A stretch of DNA of 64,000 nt from JAJDFU01 sp964640855 (GCA_964640855.1 CAZXIX010000004.1:33241-97240), one strand, 5' to 3'. Counted from the stretch's first letter, positions 1 to 8,795 are shown. A program made the numbers and translations. Notes: generated by a model from the sequence alone, not told the origin.

Positions 1-682
1 CCAGAGCATAATAATAACTCGCCGCTGACCAATCCGACTCTACCACAAAGGGTTTGGCCCGGTACGCCCCTGCCGGTACGGAGATGGTATCCCCTTCCCA
101 ATGAAAGAGGGCTCCGAAATGAGCCATGATGTTCAAGGTCATCTGGATGTAGGGGCGGGAGACGACCTCCCCTTCCAATTTCAGGGACAACCCGTGGGGC
201 AAAGACGGAGCGATCAACAAAAGAGCTGAAATGAATTGGCTGCTGGTAGAGGCGGGAATGGTTAACCGGTCTGTTTTCTGGCCGGCCGGATCAAAACCCC
301 GGATCTCCAGGGGAGGATATCCTTCTTTTTCGAGATAGTGAATATCAGCGCCGAGTTGCCGGAGGGCGTTTACCAGCAGACCGATGGGGCGCTCTTTCAT
401 ACGCCGGCTGCCCGTTAGCACCTGCACACCGGGCTGCAAGGCCAGGTAAGCCGTGAGGAAGCGATAGGTAGTTCCTGCCGGGCCGGCATCCAGTAGCGAG
501 GGGCGGGTTTCGAGCAAATGAAGCAGGGTCTGGGTATCCAGTGCTTCGGATAACCCATCGATGGGAAAGGGTTCTTCGCACAAGGCGCGAGCGATTAGCG
601 CCCGGTTGCTAATGCTTTTGCTGCCGGGAATGCGGATGCTTCCCGAAACCGGTCCGGAGAAATGGGCTAGCCGAGCCTCCAT
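1..682 (-). CDS. aroA: EPSP synthase (3-phosphoshikimate 1-carboxyvinyltransferase), 3'-truncated by the window edge
   Basis: Shikimate pathway enzyme that joins phosphoenolpyruvate to shikimate-3-phosphate in the cytosol. The reading frame is open to the left edge, giving about 227 N-terminal residues of a protein normally 410-430 long. Visible motifs: the substrate loop PGSKSISNRALI near residues 19-30, AGTTYRFLTA around 66-75 (the family usually has GNAGTAMRFL), GSRRMKERPI near 88-97, SSQFISALL, SRPYIQMT, and SDWSAASY close to the edge. The ATG at 682-680 lies 7 nt after the stop of the small upstream ORF, so this is the last gene of a phoH-osmC-ORF-aroA transcription unit. The identification is firm; the C-terminal half cannot be judged. 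Confidence 0.93.
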   Translation of the reverse strand, partial: MEARLAHFSGPVSGSIRIPGSKSISNRALIARALCEEPFPIDGLSEALDTQTLLHLLETRPSLLDAGPAGTTYRFLTAYLALQPGVQVLTGSRRMKERPIGLLVNALRQLGADIHYLEKEGYPPLEIRGFDPAGQKTDRLTIPASTSSQFISALLLIAPSLPHGLSLKLEGEVVSRPYIQMTLNIMAHFGALFHWEGDTISVPAGAYRAKPFVVESDWSAASYYYAL

Positions 683-689
683 GCCGGTT

Positions 690-899
690 TTAGTCTAGCA
701 GATCGTGATACTGACGCATCTGCTCGTTCTGGCCGGCAGGTCTTCCGCCAACGCGTTTCTCGGGGCCCTGTTCATCCTCCTGGAAAGAAGAGATAACCTC
801 AGCTTCCTCCAATCCTCTCAGGATTTTGAAAAAAGCTTTCCGATAAGATTCGGGGACCTCTACGATGAATTGAGTCGCTTTGTTTACTTCCTTAGTCAT
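690..899 (-). CDS. small conserved-looking hypothetical protein (69 aa)
   Basis: A 69-residue protein of unknown function starting MTKEVNKATQFIVEVPES and ending in a polar Gln/Glu-rich tail. No family was recognised. The start was chosen because its ATG overlaps the TGA of the osmC-like gene in an ATGA arrangement (896-899), with AAAGGAAG just upstream; a longer in-frame start at 923 would overlap osmC by more. The N-terminal half could form a beta strand followed by an amphipathic helix, and the C-terminal 25 residues look disordered. Translational coupling on one side and a 7-nt gap to aroA on the other argue that it is really expressed. Confidence 0.6.
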   Translation of the reverse strand: MTKEVNKATQFIVEVPESYRKAFFKILRGLEEAEVISSFQEDEQGPEKRVGGRPAGQNEQMRQYHDLLD

Positions 900-1318
900 T
901 TTGCTTCCTTTCGCGCCTGCCATTCGAATGATACTTGTTGTCTTATTTCGTTCGAAACACTTTTCGCAACCGGACAGTTCAGCGCTATTTGTTCCAACAG
1001 GGATTGATTCTCAACCGACAAGCTATCGCCAGCCATTTCAAGCAGGACGTGTATTTCGGAGATCCGGCGGGGATGAGAAGCCATGATCTTGGTAATGCTG
1101 GCTTTCGATCCCTCCAGATTCCAGCCCTTGTTCCGGGCTTTGATCCCCATGACCGTCAGCATACAGGTAGCCAGCGCGGTAGCCACCAGGTCGGTAGGAG
1201 AGAAAGCCTCACCTTTGCCGTGGTTGTCGGTGGGCGCATCTGTGATGATCTCATTGCCGGACTTGATGTGGCGAGCTTGTGTTCGAAGATTTCCTTGGTA
1301 GATAACCTGAGATGTCAT
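896..1318 (-). CDS. OsmC/Ohr family peroxiredoxin-like protein
   Basis: A 140-residue OsmC-fold protein, a cytosolic thiol peroxidase class acting on organic hydroperoxides. Two conserved cysteines are visible, Cys52 (ATALATCML) and Cys115 (ALNCPVAKS), the pair that forms the reactive centre in OsmC and YhfA proteins. The sequence SPTDLVATALATC is the typical family stretch before the first cysteine. Length is normal for the YhfA-like branch. The ATG overlaps the phoH TGA (ATGA at 1315-1318), so it is translationally coupled to phoH, and its own stop overlaps the next gene the same way. The precise substrate cannot be told from sequence. Confidence 0.88.
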   Translation of the reverse strand: MTSQVIYQGNLRTQARHIKSGNEIITDAPTDNHGKGEAFSPTDLVATALATCMLTVMGIKARNKGWNLEGSKASITKIMASHPRRISEIHVLLEMAGDSLSVENQSLLEQIALNCPVAKSVSNEIRQQVSFEWQARKEAK

Positions 1319-2310
1319 TCTTCCTCGTTTTTTCCCTTGAGACCCTTGCGGCGTTTTTCGTCGGAAGCTTCGTAGGCCTTGATGATGGCCTTTACGAGTC
1401 GATGACGAACGACATCTTCGGCATCAAGGTAAATAGTTTCGATCCCATCCAACTCGCCTAAAATGCCAATCGCACGCCGGAGGCCCGATTTTTGGTGAAA
1501 GGGGAGGTCGACCTGGGAGAGGTCTCCGGTGATGATGCACTTGGCTGTGGGGCCCAGTCGGGTCAGGAACATTTTGATCTGCAGGGTTGAGCAGTTCTGC
1601 GCTTCATCCAAAATGATGAAGGCGTTGTCAAGTGTACGGCCCCGCATGAAGGCCAGAGGGGCCACTTCGATGACCCGGGTGTTCATGAAGTGCTCCAGCT
1701 TTTCGGAGGGGAGCATATCGTCCAGCGCATCGTAAAGCGGCCGAAGGTAGGGATCGATCTTTTCTTTCAGATCGCCCGGAAGGAAGCCCAGGCTTTCGCC
1801 CGCTTCCACCGCCGGCCGGGTAAGGATGATCTTCTTGACGGCCCGATTCTTCAGCGCCCGCACGGCGAGGGCCACGGCCGTGTAGGTCTTTCCCGTACCG
1901 GCAGGGCCGACGGCAAAAACGATGTCGTTGTCTTCCGAGGCTTCGATCAGCTTTTTCTGATTGCGGGTCTTGGCCTTGATCTCCTTGCCCCCTCGCCCGT
2001 ACAAGATGGCCTTGTTGTGTTTGCCGTTTCCCAGGCGGGATGCGAACGGATTTTCTCCTTGCATCAAATCTTCCACTACCTGGACGGGCAGTTCGTGGTG
2101 TTCGCGGAGCAGGCGCACCATCAGCTCGAATTTGGCCTTGGCTTTCTGCGTGTATTTTTTGTCACCGCTGATCTTGAGATGAGAACCCCTACTGGTAATG
2201 GTGAGGTCGGGGTACGCTTTGCGCAGCAGGTTCAGCTTGACATTATTCTCTCCGAAGAGTTCGACCGGATCGAGGTCGTCTACCGTTAAAATGATTTCGC
2301 TCAAAGGCAA
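1315..2310 (-). CDS. phoH: PhoH-like ATPase
   Basis: Cytosolic P-loop ATPase of the PhoH family, linked to RNA metabolism in other bacteria. Of 331 residues, the N-terminal ~95 form a KH-like region, followed by the ATPase core: Walker A GPAGTGKT at 135-142, Walker B FIILDEAQN at 231-239, then ITGDLSQVDLP (sensor region). Length agrees with the family (about 320-350). There is no in-frame ATG upstream; the start is a TTG at 2310 or the next TTG at 2304, the latter giving the family-like N terminus SEIILTVDD. First gene of the phoH-osmC-ORF-aroA unit, divergent from the DUF62 gene at 2473. Confidence 0.92.
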   Translation of the reverse strand: MPLSEIILTVDDLDPVELFGENNVKLNLLRKAYPDLTITSRGSHLKISGDKKYTQKAKAKFELMVRLLREHHELPVQVVEDLMQGENPFASRLGNGKHNKAILYGRGGKEIKAKTRNQKKLIEASEDNDIVFAVGPAGTGKTYTAVALAVRALKNRAVKKIILTRPAVEAGESLGFLPGDLKEKIDPYLRPLYDALDDMLPSEKLEHFMNTRVIEVAPLAFMRGRTLDNAFIILDEAQNCSTLQIKMFLTRLGPTAKCIITGDLSQVDLPFHQKSGLRRAIGILGELDGIETIYLDAEDVVRHRLVKAIIKAYEASDEKRRKGLKGKNEEE

Positions 2311-2472
2311 TCTCCAGTTTGGTCTTATTGGCGAGCTCTTATTGTCGACGTGGACTTCCCGATCTGGAAAGGTAAGTTTACTCGGCCAACTAATTAATCT
2401 CTAAATTACGACTTTCGACAAGGATGACCCAAAGTGGCATTTTAAAAAAACGCTAAATCCGAATTTATCGAA

Positions 2473-3264
2473 ATGGTCTTTGTGACCCTGACGACCGACT
2501 ATGGACTCCGCGATCACTACCTGGCAGCACTGAAAGGGTCTATACTGCAGGAAGAGCCCGCCTTGCGACTGATCGACATATCCCATAATGTCCAAAATTA
2601 CAATATCGTTCAAGCTGCCTACCTGTTTTCCAATGCCTGGGAGGCCTTTCCCGAGCGTACGATCCACCTGGTCAGCGTGAACGATTTTGACCAAAAGAAG
2701 CCGCAAATCCTGGGCCTGAAGTATCGCAATCACTTTTTTCTGGGGCCGGACAACGGTATTTTCTCGCTTGTTTTTGAGGATCTGCCCCAGCTTTGCCATA
2801 TTCACCCCATATCCCTCCGACACCCGCACCCGCTGCGAACGGCCTATTCTGCCGCCGTGGGCCATATCGCCCGTCAGGGAAGTCTGGCGGGTTGGGGGAG
2901 GCAAACGGACCAAATCGTACATCGCCTGAGCCTTCAGCCGGTCATCAGCAAAACCATGATACAAGGTAACGTCATCTACATTGATCAATACGACAATGCA
3001 ATCACCAACATTCGCCAGGACTTGTTTAAAAAGGTCGGGGAAGGGAGGAGGTTCTCCCTGTTCTTTAAACGGAACGACCCCATCCGGCGACTGGTCGATC
3101 ATTATCACGAAGCTCCTCTGGGCAGCCCCTTGTGCCGGTTTAATTCTGCAGGATACCTGGAAGTCGCTATAAACAAGGGTAAAGCCGTCACTCTGTTAAG
3201 CCTGAGTGTAGAGGATACCGTACAGGTCGTCTTCGAAAACCGCCGAAAAAGCAAATCCAGCTAA
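2473..3264 (+). CDS. SAM hydroxide adenosyltransferase family (DUF62)
   Basis: A 263-residue member of the DUF62 / SAM_adeno_trans family, whose studied members split S-adenosylmethionine with water to adenosine and methionine. The N terminus VTLTTDYGLRDHYLAALKG and the following IDISHNVQNYNIVQAAY are the family signature; FLGPDNGIFSLVF (89-101) and YIDQYDNAITNI in the C-terminal beta-barrel domain also fit. The usual VVDPGVG...R segment that supplies the Asp and Arg of the Asp-Arg-His triad reads SVNDFDQKKPQ (68-78) here; from memory this variation is common in Bacteroidota members. Start ATG chosen as the only one before the motif. Divergent from phoH; 32 nt before the next gene. Confidence 0.85.
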   Translation: MVFVTLTTDYGLRDHYLAALKGSILQEEPALRLIDISHNVQNYNIVQAAYLFSNAWEAFPERTIHLVSVNDFDQKKPQILGLKYRNHFFLGPDNGIFSLVFEDLPQLCHIHPISLRHPHPLRTAYSAAVGHIARQGSLAGWGRQTDQIVHRLSLQPVISKTMIQGNVIYIDQYDNAITNIRQDLFKKVGEGRRFSLFFKRNDPIRRLVDHYHEAPLGSPLCRFNSAGYLEVAINKGKAVTLLSLSVEDTVQVVFENRRKSKSS

Positions 3265-3296
3265 TTCAAACCCAAGAAGCCAACCGCATCGACACT

Positions 3297-3605
3297 ATGC
3301 TTTACCGACTTGTAAAACTTACCTTCAAAGAAGAGTCCGTACCCTTGTTTTTGGCGAATTTTGAACGCAACCAAGACGCTATCCGCCGGTTTCCGGGCTG
3401 CCATCACCTGGAGTTGTGGCAGCAGAAAAAACCGCATGGTCATATCTTTTTCACCTACAGCCATTGGGAATCCGAAGATCATCTGGATGCCTACCGGGCG
3501 AGTGAGCTCTTTCAGAGAGTTTGGGCCAACACCAAGATCCACTTTGCGGCACGGCCGGAAGCCTGGAGCCTGCACGGCCTGAAGGATGTCCCGGGAAAGG
3601 AATGA
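3297..3605 (+). CDS. antibiotic biosynthesis monooxygenase (ABM) domain protein
   Basis: A 102-residue single-domain protein with the dimeric ferredoxin-like ABM fold, judged from the pattern YRLVKLTFKEE, then an Asp/Ile helix, the central GCHHLELWQ strand, FTYSHWESEDHLDAYRASELF and a final aromatic strand. The W-E-S-E-D-H-L-D-AY segment at about 57-66 is the most diagnostic. Such proteins include monooxygenases, haem-degrading enzymes and quinone-related factors, so the reaction cannot be assigned. It follows the DUF62 gene by 32 nt on the same strand and precedes the symporter by 35 nt, which suggests one transcript. Confidence 0.78.
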   Translation: MLYRLVKLTFKEESVPLFLANFERNQDAIRRFPGCHHLELWQQKKPHGHIFFTYSHWESEDHLDAYRASELFQRVWANTKIHFAARPEAWSLHGLKDVPGKE

Positions 3606-3640
3606 CAGACCCCTAATCACCCAAACAGCTTCCCGAAACT

Positions 3641-5155
3641 ATGCAAACCACCATCTCTCCTTTCCTGTTCCTGAGTTGCGTCGCAGGTTATTTTGCCGTG
3701 CTGATGGCCATAGCCTGGCGGACCGGGCGAAAATCCAGCAACCAAAGTTTTTTTCTTGCCGGACGGAAATCCCCCTGGATCGTAGTCGCCATCGGTATGA
3801 TCGGAGCCTCCTTGTCAGGGGTAACCTTTATTTCCATTCCCGGCGTTGTGGGAGCCGGGGGAGCCAACCGGGACTTTTCCTATATGCAGATCGTATTCGG
3901 ATATCTCCTGGGATACCTGTTCATCGCCCATGTGCTCCTGCCCTTGTATTACCGCCTTCGCTTAACCTCCATATATACCTATCTCGGAGGACGACTTGGC
4001 CCAGTCTCCTATCGTACGGGAGCCGCCTATTTTTTATTATCCCGAAGCATCGGCGCTTCCTTTCGCCTTTTTCTGGTGGCTATGGTCATGCACGAATTCT
4101 TGCTGAAGGGGATGAACATTCCGTTCTGGCTCACGGCCACCCTTACGATCGTGCTGATTTGGATCTATACCTACAAAGGCGGTTTGAATACGATCATCTG
4201 GACCGACACCGTCCAAACATTCAGTATGTTGGGAGCAGCCGTGTGGACGATTTTTTTTGTCTTTTACCATCTCGGCGGCGACGTATCCTCCATTTGGGAC
4301 CGGATCAGCGAGGCCGGTTACGATCGGGTGTTCTTTTTTGAAGGGGGCTGGGGAGATCCCAACAATTTTTTCAAACAGTTCTTCAGCGGGGCGTTGATCA
4401 CCATTGTCATGACGGGCCTGGACCAGGATATGATGCAAAAGAACCTGAGCTGCAAGAGCCTGGGCGATGCCCAGAAAAACATGTATACTTTCAGCGCCAT
4501 CCTGGTAGTCGCCAACCTGATCTTTTTGATCCTGGGCGCTTTGCTTTATCTGTATGTGGCCGAAGAGGGGTTGGCCCTACCGGAAAGGTCGGACAATCTC
4601 TTCCCCATGCTGGCCCTGAGCTCTTTTCCGGCTGCATTGGGGATCGTTTTCCTGATCGGCTTGCTGGCCGCCGCCTATTCCAGTGCCGATTCGGCCCTGA
4701 CGGCACTCACTACCTCTTTTTGTGTCGATTTTCTCGGTTTTGAAGAAGAGCAACAGGATACCTCACGCCAAAGAAGGGTCCGGTTTGGAGTACACCTGTC
4801 TTTCTCGGGGATCATCCTCCTCCTGATCATGGCCTTCTGGTGGATCAGCGACGATGCCGTGATCAACCTGCTTTTCCGGGCTGCCGGCTATACCTATGGC
4901 CCCTTATTGGGTCTTTTTTCCTTTGGAATTTTAACCTCCCGAGGGGTAAATGACCGATGGGTCTGGGTCGTGTGTGTGCTCTCTCCCCTCCTTTCTTTCC
5001 TCCTGGACCGCTATTCGGAGCAGCTCTTCGGAGGCTTTCAGTTTGGCTTCCTGACGCTCGCGCTCAATGGACTGCTGACCTTCCTCGGTCTTTGGCTTAT
5101 CTCCAGGCCGGGGGATGCCGGGTCGCAGAAAGCGCCGTTGAAGGAGCCGGTTTGA
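3641..5155 (+). CDS. sodium:solute symporter family protein (SSS)
   Basis: Inner-membrane transporter of 504 residues with about 13 hydrophobic helices. The region FFLAGRKSPWIVVAIGMIG (37-55) followed by SLSGVTFISIPG is typical of the SSS family, as is YSSADSALTALTTSFCVDF around 346-364, which sits at the Na+ site helix in characterised members. Substrate is not predictable; the Bacteroidota relatives are generally uncharacterised. It begins 35 nt after the ABM gene and ends 63 nt before fabH. A typical full-length protein without obvious defect. Confidence 0.88.
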   Translation: MQTTISPFLFLSCVAGYFAVLMAIAWRTGRKSSNQSFFLAGRKSPWIVVAIGMIGASLSGVTFISIPGVVGAGGANRDFSYMQIVFGYLLGYLFIAHVLLPLYYRLRLTSIYTYLGGRLGPVSYRTGAAYFLLSRSIGASFRLFLVAMVMHEFLLKGMNIPFWLTATLTIVLIWIYTYKGGLNTIIWTDTVQTFSMLGAAVWTIFFVFYHLGGDVSSIWDRISEAGYDRVFFFEGGWGDPNNFFKQFFSGALITIVMTGLDQDMMQKNLSCKSLGDAQKNMYTFSAILVVANLIFLILGALLYLYVAEEGLALPERSDNLFPMLALSSFPAALGIVFLIGLLAAAYSSADSALTALTTSFCVDFLGFEEEQQDTSRQRRVRFGVHLSFSGIILLLIMAFWWISDDAVINLLFRAAGYTYGPLLGLFSFGILTSRGVNDRWVWVVCVLSPLLSFLLDRYSEQLFGGFQFGFLTLALNGLLTFLGLWLISRPGDAGSQKAPLKEPV

Positions 5156-5218
5156 GGCCAAGGGGGGTATATCCGTTTTTTTATACCTTGCGCCTAATTT
5201 TTCAAGCAGCACCACGGC

Positions 5219-6217
5219 ATGGATAATAAGATCCTGGCAGCAATAACCGGCATACACGGATACGTGCCCGATTATATTCTTACGAATAAGGAATTGGAGA
5301 CCATTGTGGACACCAATGACGAGTGGATCACCACCCGTACCGGCATCCAGGAACGTCGCATACTCAAAGGAGAAGCCCAGGGGACTTCCGTATTGGGCAT
5401 CGAAGCGGCCCGAGGGCTGTTGGAAAAAACCCAAACCGATCCGGAGGAGGTAGAGCTGGTCATTTTGGCCACGGTCACACCCGATATGTTTTTCCCGGAT
5501 ACCGCCAACCTGGTAGCTGCTGAAGCGGGCATGAAAAATGCTTTCACCTTCGACCTCGGTGCTGCCTGCTCGGGTTTCCTTTTTGCACTGGCTACCGGCG
5601 CCAAATTCATCGAATCCGGAACCTACAAAAAAGTGATGGTCATCGGTGCGGACAAGATGTCTTCCATTGTGGATTATACAGACCGGTCTACCTGTATCCT
5701 GTTCGGGGACGGTGCCGGAGCGGTCATGCTGGAGCCCGACACCTCCGGCATGGGGCTCGTAGATTCCATTTTGAGAAGCGATGGTTCCGGAAAAGACCTA
5801 TTGTACCAAAAAGCGGGGGGTTCGAAATATCCTCCTACCCTGGAGACCATTGAAAGGCGGGAACACTTCATCCGTCAGATCGGGCGCCCCGTTTTCAAAG
5901 CGGCGGTATCCGGCATGTCAGATGTCGTCAAAAGGATCATGAAGCGCAATGGCCTGAAAACGGAAGATGTAGCCTGGCTGGTTCCGCATCAGGCCAACCG
6001 CCGGATCATAGAAAGCGTGGCCTCCATGGCGGATTTCCCCATGGAGAAGGTCATGGTCAACATTCATAAATACGGCAATACTACAGCGGGTACCATCCCG
6101 CTCTGCCTTTGGGAGTGGGAAGACCAATTGCAAAGAGGCGACAATCTCATTCTTACCGCCTTTGGAGGAGGCTTCACCTGGGGCGCGGTTTATGTGCGGT
6201 GGGCCTATTCACCATAA
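5219..6217 (+). CDS. fabH: beta-ketoacyl-ACP synthase III
   Basis: Initiates type II fatty acid synthesis by condensing acetyl-CoA (or another acyl-CoA) with malonyl-ACP. The 332-residue thiolase-fold protein shows the full Cys-His-Asn triad: Cys117 in GAACSGF, His257 in PHQAN and Asn287 in YGNTTAG. The N-terminal DEWITTRTGIQERR is the usual CoA-binding stretch. First gene of a fabH-efp-accB-accC cluster that is common in Bacteroidota; accB and accC make the malonyl-CoA precursor. Branched-chain primer use is usual in this phylum but cannot be read from the sequence. Confidence 0.95.
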   Translation: MDNKILAAITGIHGYVPDYILTNKELETIVDTNDEWITTRTGIQERRILKGEAQGTSVLGIEAARGLLEKTQTDPEEVELVILATVTPDMFFPDTANLVAAEAGMKNAFTFDLGAACSGFLFALATGAKFIESGTYKKVMVIGADKMSSIVDYTDRSTCILFGDGAGAVMLEPDTSGMGLVDSILRSDGSGKDLLYQKAGGSKYPPTLETIERREHFIRQIGRPVFKAAVSGMSDVVKRIMKRNGLKTEDVAWLVPHQANRRIIESVASMADFPMEKVMVNIHKYGNTTAGTIPLCLWEWEDQLQRGDNLILTAFGGGFTWGAVYVRWAYSP

Positions 6218-6230
6218 ATCGGGCATTTCC

Positions 6231-6238
6231 TATCTTTG
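6231..6238 (+). promoter_or_regulatory. Bacteroidota-type -7 element (TATCTTTG) before efp
   Basis: An exact match to the TAnnTTTG -7 element of Bacteroidota housekeeping promoters, 43 bp before the efp ATG in the short fabH-efp gap. No clear TTTG -33 element is seen at the usual spacing, so this is a partial match. It would give efp-accB-accC their own promoter in addition to read-through from fabH. Confidence 0.5.
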
Positions 6239-6281
6239 CCTCGCCGGACTCACCGGCTAATCAGACAAAACCAACTCAATT

Positions 6282-6848
6282 ATGGCATCTACCTCCGATA
6301 TCCGAAACGGTCTGTGCATATCTTTCAACAATGATATCTTTTCGGTAGTCGAATTCCTGCACGTAAAACCCGGCAAGGGAGCCGCTTTTGTCCGCACCAA
6401 ACTGAAAAGCATAACTTCCGGAAAAGTCATTGACCATACTTTCCCGGCCGGTCACAAAATCGAGGAAGTCCGGGTAGAAAGAAGGAAGTTCCAATTTCTC
6501 TACAACGACGATATGGGCTACCACTTCATGGATAATGACACCTTCGAGCAGGTAGCGCTTCCCGAAGGCCTGCTGGAGGCCCCCCAATTCCTTCAGGAAG
6601 GAATGGAAGTGGATGTCCTTTTTCACGCCCAGGAAGAAACGCCTCTCACGATGGAAATGCCTCAGTATGTGGAGATGGAGGTTACCTACACGGAGCCTGG
6701 AGTCAAAGGGGATACCGCCACCAATACCCTCAAGCCGGCCAAGGTAGAAAGCGGCGCTGAGGTGCGGGTACCTCTGTTCATTAACCAGGGAGATATTATC
6801 AAAATCGATACACGCACCGGAGCTTATATGGAGCGGGTAAAAAAATAG
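6282..6848 (+). CDS. efp: elongation factor P
   Basis: Ribosome-associated factor that relieves stalling at polyproline stretches. The 188-residue protein has the three beta-barrel domains of EF-P: a KOW-like N-terminal domain with the loop HVKPGKGAAFVR carrying Lys32, the residue that is modified in many bacteria, an OB domain, and a C-terminal domain ending GDIIKIDTRTGAYMERV. Length is standard. It sits 4 nt before accB, so these genes are probably cotranscribed. The neighbouring accB linker is itself Pro/Ala-rich (residues 45-80), a plausible EF-P client. Confidence 0.96.
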   Translation: MASTSDIRNGLCISFNNDIFSVVEFLHVKPGKGAAFVRTKLKSITSGKVIDHTFPAGHKIEEVRVERRKFQFLYNDDMGYHFMDNDTFEQVALPEGLLEAPQFLQEGMEVDVLFHAQEETPLTMEMPQYVEMEVTYTEPGVKGDTATNTLKPAKVESGAEVRVPLFINQGDIIKIDTRTGAYMERVKK

Positions 6849-6851
6849 CCA

Positions 6852-7382
6852 ATGAATTTCAAGGAAATTACCGAGCTCCTCAAGCTCGTCAGCAAGCTCG
6901 AACTATCGGAATTCAAAATGCGGGACGGAGAATTGGAGATTTCCATCCGAACCAAGCATTATGAGAAGATCCGTAAAGAACTTACGCCTGTGCCGACCTC
7001 CGGTTCCATCCTGCCGGTGCAGCCGGTGCAGGCGGCTCCTCCCGCCCCGGTAGCCCCTGCCCCCCAAAATCCCCAACCGGCCGAAAGCTCCGCCCAAACA
7101 CCGGAAAAGGAGAAGACCGCTGAGGAAAGTGCCAAAAACTACATAGAGATCCGTTCTCCGATCGTGGGTACTTTTTACCGGAGTTCTTCACCGGATAAGC
7201 CGCCCTATGTCAAAGTCGGGGATACCATCGAAGTAGGCACCGTAGTTTGCATTGTCGAGGCAATGAAACTCTTCAATGAGATCGAGTCTGACGTAGGCGG
7301 CAAGATCGTAAAGGTGATGGTCGAGGATGCCTCACCGGTTGAATATGATCAGGTACTTTATCTGGTAGACCCCAATCCCTGA
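6852..7382 (+). CDS. accB: acetyl-CoA carboxylase biotin carboxyl carrier protein
   Basis: Carries biotin between the carboxylase and carboxyltransferase parts of acetyl-CoA carboxylase. The 176-residue protein has an N-terminal helical region (1-45), a Pro/Ala-rich flexible linker (about 45-95) and a C-terminal biotinyl domain with VEAMKLFNEI, where Lys139 is the biotin attachment site. Length is slightly above the E. coli protein because of the linker. It is 72 nt before accC and 3 nt after efp. No oddities. Confidence 0.95.
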   Translation: MNFKEITELLKLVSKLELSEFKMRDGELEISIRTKHYEKIRKELTPVPTSGSILPVQPVQAAPPAPVAPAPQNPQPAESSAQTPEKEKTAEESAKNYIEIRSPIVGTFYRSSSPDKPPYVKVGDTIEVGTVVCIVEAMKLFNEIESDVGGKIVKVMVEDASPVEYDQVLYLVDPNP

Positions 7383-7454
7383 TCCGGTCAAGGTGCCGTT
7401 CCTTATTCCCTATCATTTGACTGCCGAACGGGCAGTAGCAGCCCAAGCAAAATC

Positions 7455-8795
7455 ATGTTCAATAAAGTTCTGATAGCCAACCGGGGAGAGATCGCACTGC
7501 GCGTCATACGTACCTGCCGCGAGATGGGTATAAAGACCGTTGCCGTTTATTCTACGGCCGACAAGGACAGTCTGCATGTCCGTTTTGCCGATGAGGCAGT
7601 CTGCATAGGCGCCCCTCAATCCTCCGAATCTTACCTCAGCATTCCCCGGATCATGGCAGCGGTGGAAATCACCAACGCAGACGCCATCCACCCGGGCTAT
7701 GGCTTCCTGGCCGAGAACGCCGACTTCGCCGAGGTTTGCCAGGAATACGGCATTAAATTCATCGGCCCTACGCCGGAGCAGATCCGGAGAATGGGCGACA
7801 AAATAACGGCCAAGGAAACCATGATCAAAGCCGGCGTTCCCGTAGTGCCGGGCTCCGATGGCCTGGTCAGGGACCTGAAAGCCGGTAAAAAGATCGCCGC
7901 CGAAATAGGCTTTCCGGTTATGATCAAGGCAACTGCCGGCGGGGGCGGCAAAGGTATGCGCATCGTAAAAAAGGACGATGAGTTCGAACACGCCTGGGAA
8001 AGCGCCCGTAAAGAAGCTAAAGCCGCTTTCGGCAACGATGGGATCTACATCGAAAAATTCGTCGAAGAACCCCGTCACATCGAATTCCAGATCGCCGGAG
8101 ATCAATATGGCAAAGTCGTCCACCTCTCCGAGCGCGATTGCTCCATACAGCGCAGGCACCAAAAACTGGTTGAAGAATGCCCCTCTCCCTTCATGACCGA
8201 TAAACTTCGGAAAGCCATGGGAGAAGCGGCTGTCCTGGCCGGCGAATACATAGACTACGAAGGGGTCGGAACGGTAGAATTCCTCGTGGACAAGCACCGG
8301 AACTTCTATTTCATGGAAATGAATACCCGCATTCAGGTGGAACACCCGGTCACGGAGGAGGTCATCGACCATGATTTGATCAAAGAGCAGTTGAAAATCG
8401 CCTCCGGCGAAAAAATAGTCGGGGGAAACTACTTTCCGAACGGCCATGCGATCGAGTGCCGGATCAATGCCGAAGATCCGGACAACGGATTTCGGCCCAG
8501 CCCGGGCAGAATCACCAGTTTCCACAGCTCCAAGGGCCACGGCGTGCGGGTAGATACTCATGTGTACGCCGGCTACACCATACCGCCATACTACGATTCC
8601 ATGATCGCCAAACTGATCTGCCGGGCGCGCACCCGCGAGGAATGCATCACCAAAATGGAAAGGGCACTGGATGAATTCATCATCGAAGGCATCAAAACCA
8701 CCGTTCCTTTCCACCAAAGACTGATGCGGGATGAAAATTTCCGTTCCGGGAATTACGATACCCGCTACGTCGACAATCTCAATAAAGGGAAATAA
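7455..8795 (+). CDS. accC: acetyl-CoA carboxylase biotin carboxylase subunit
   Basis: ATP- and bicarbonate-dependent enzyme that carboxylates the biotin on AccB. The 446-residue ATP-grasp protein starts FNKVLIANRGEIALRVIRTC and contains the Gly-rich loop TAGGGGKGMR (near 161-170), HLSERDCSIQRRHQKL, and the catalytic MEMNTRIQVEHPVTE. Length is typical (about 450). It closes the fabH-efp-accB-accC cluster. The long reading frame on the opposite strand here is a codon-bias shadow. Confidence 0.96.
   Translation: MFNKVLIANRGEIALRVIRTCREMGIKTVAVYSTADKDSLHVRFADEAVCIGAPQSSESYLSIPRIMAAVEITNADAIHPGYGFLAENADFAEVCQEYGIKFIGPTPEQIRRMGDKITAKETMIKAGVPVVPGSDGLVRDLKAGKKIAAEIGFPVMIKATAGGGGKGMRIVKKDDEFEHAWESARKEAKAAFGNDGIYIEKFVEEPRHIEFQIAGDQYGKVVHLSERDCSIQRRHQKLVEECPSPFMTDKLRKAMGEAAVLAGEYIDYEGVGTVEFLVDKHRNFYFMEMNTRIQVEHPVTEEVIDHDLIKEQLKIASGEKIVGGNYFPNGHAIECRINAEDPDNGFRPSPGRITSFHSSKGHGVRVDTHVYAGYTIPPYYDSMIAKLICRARTREECITKMERALDEFIIEGIKTTVPFHQRLMRDENFRSGNYDTRYVDNLNKGK

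Noticed and set aside
7413..8717. Long open frame (434 codons) on the minus strand
   Set aside because: It is antisense to accC, whose motifs are all intact; amino-acid composition (many Asp-His, Phe-Gly) is typical of a codon-bias shadow, and no domain is recognisable.
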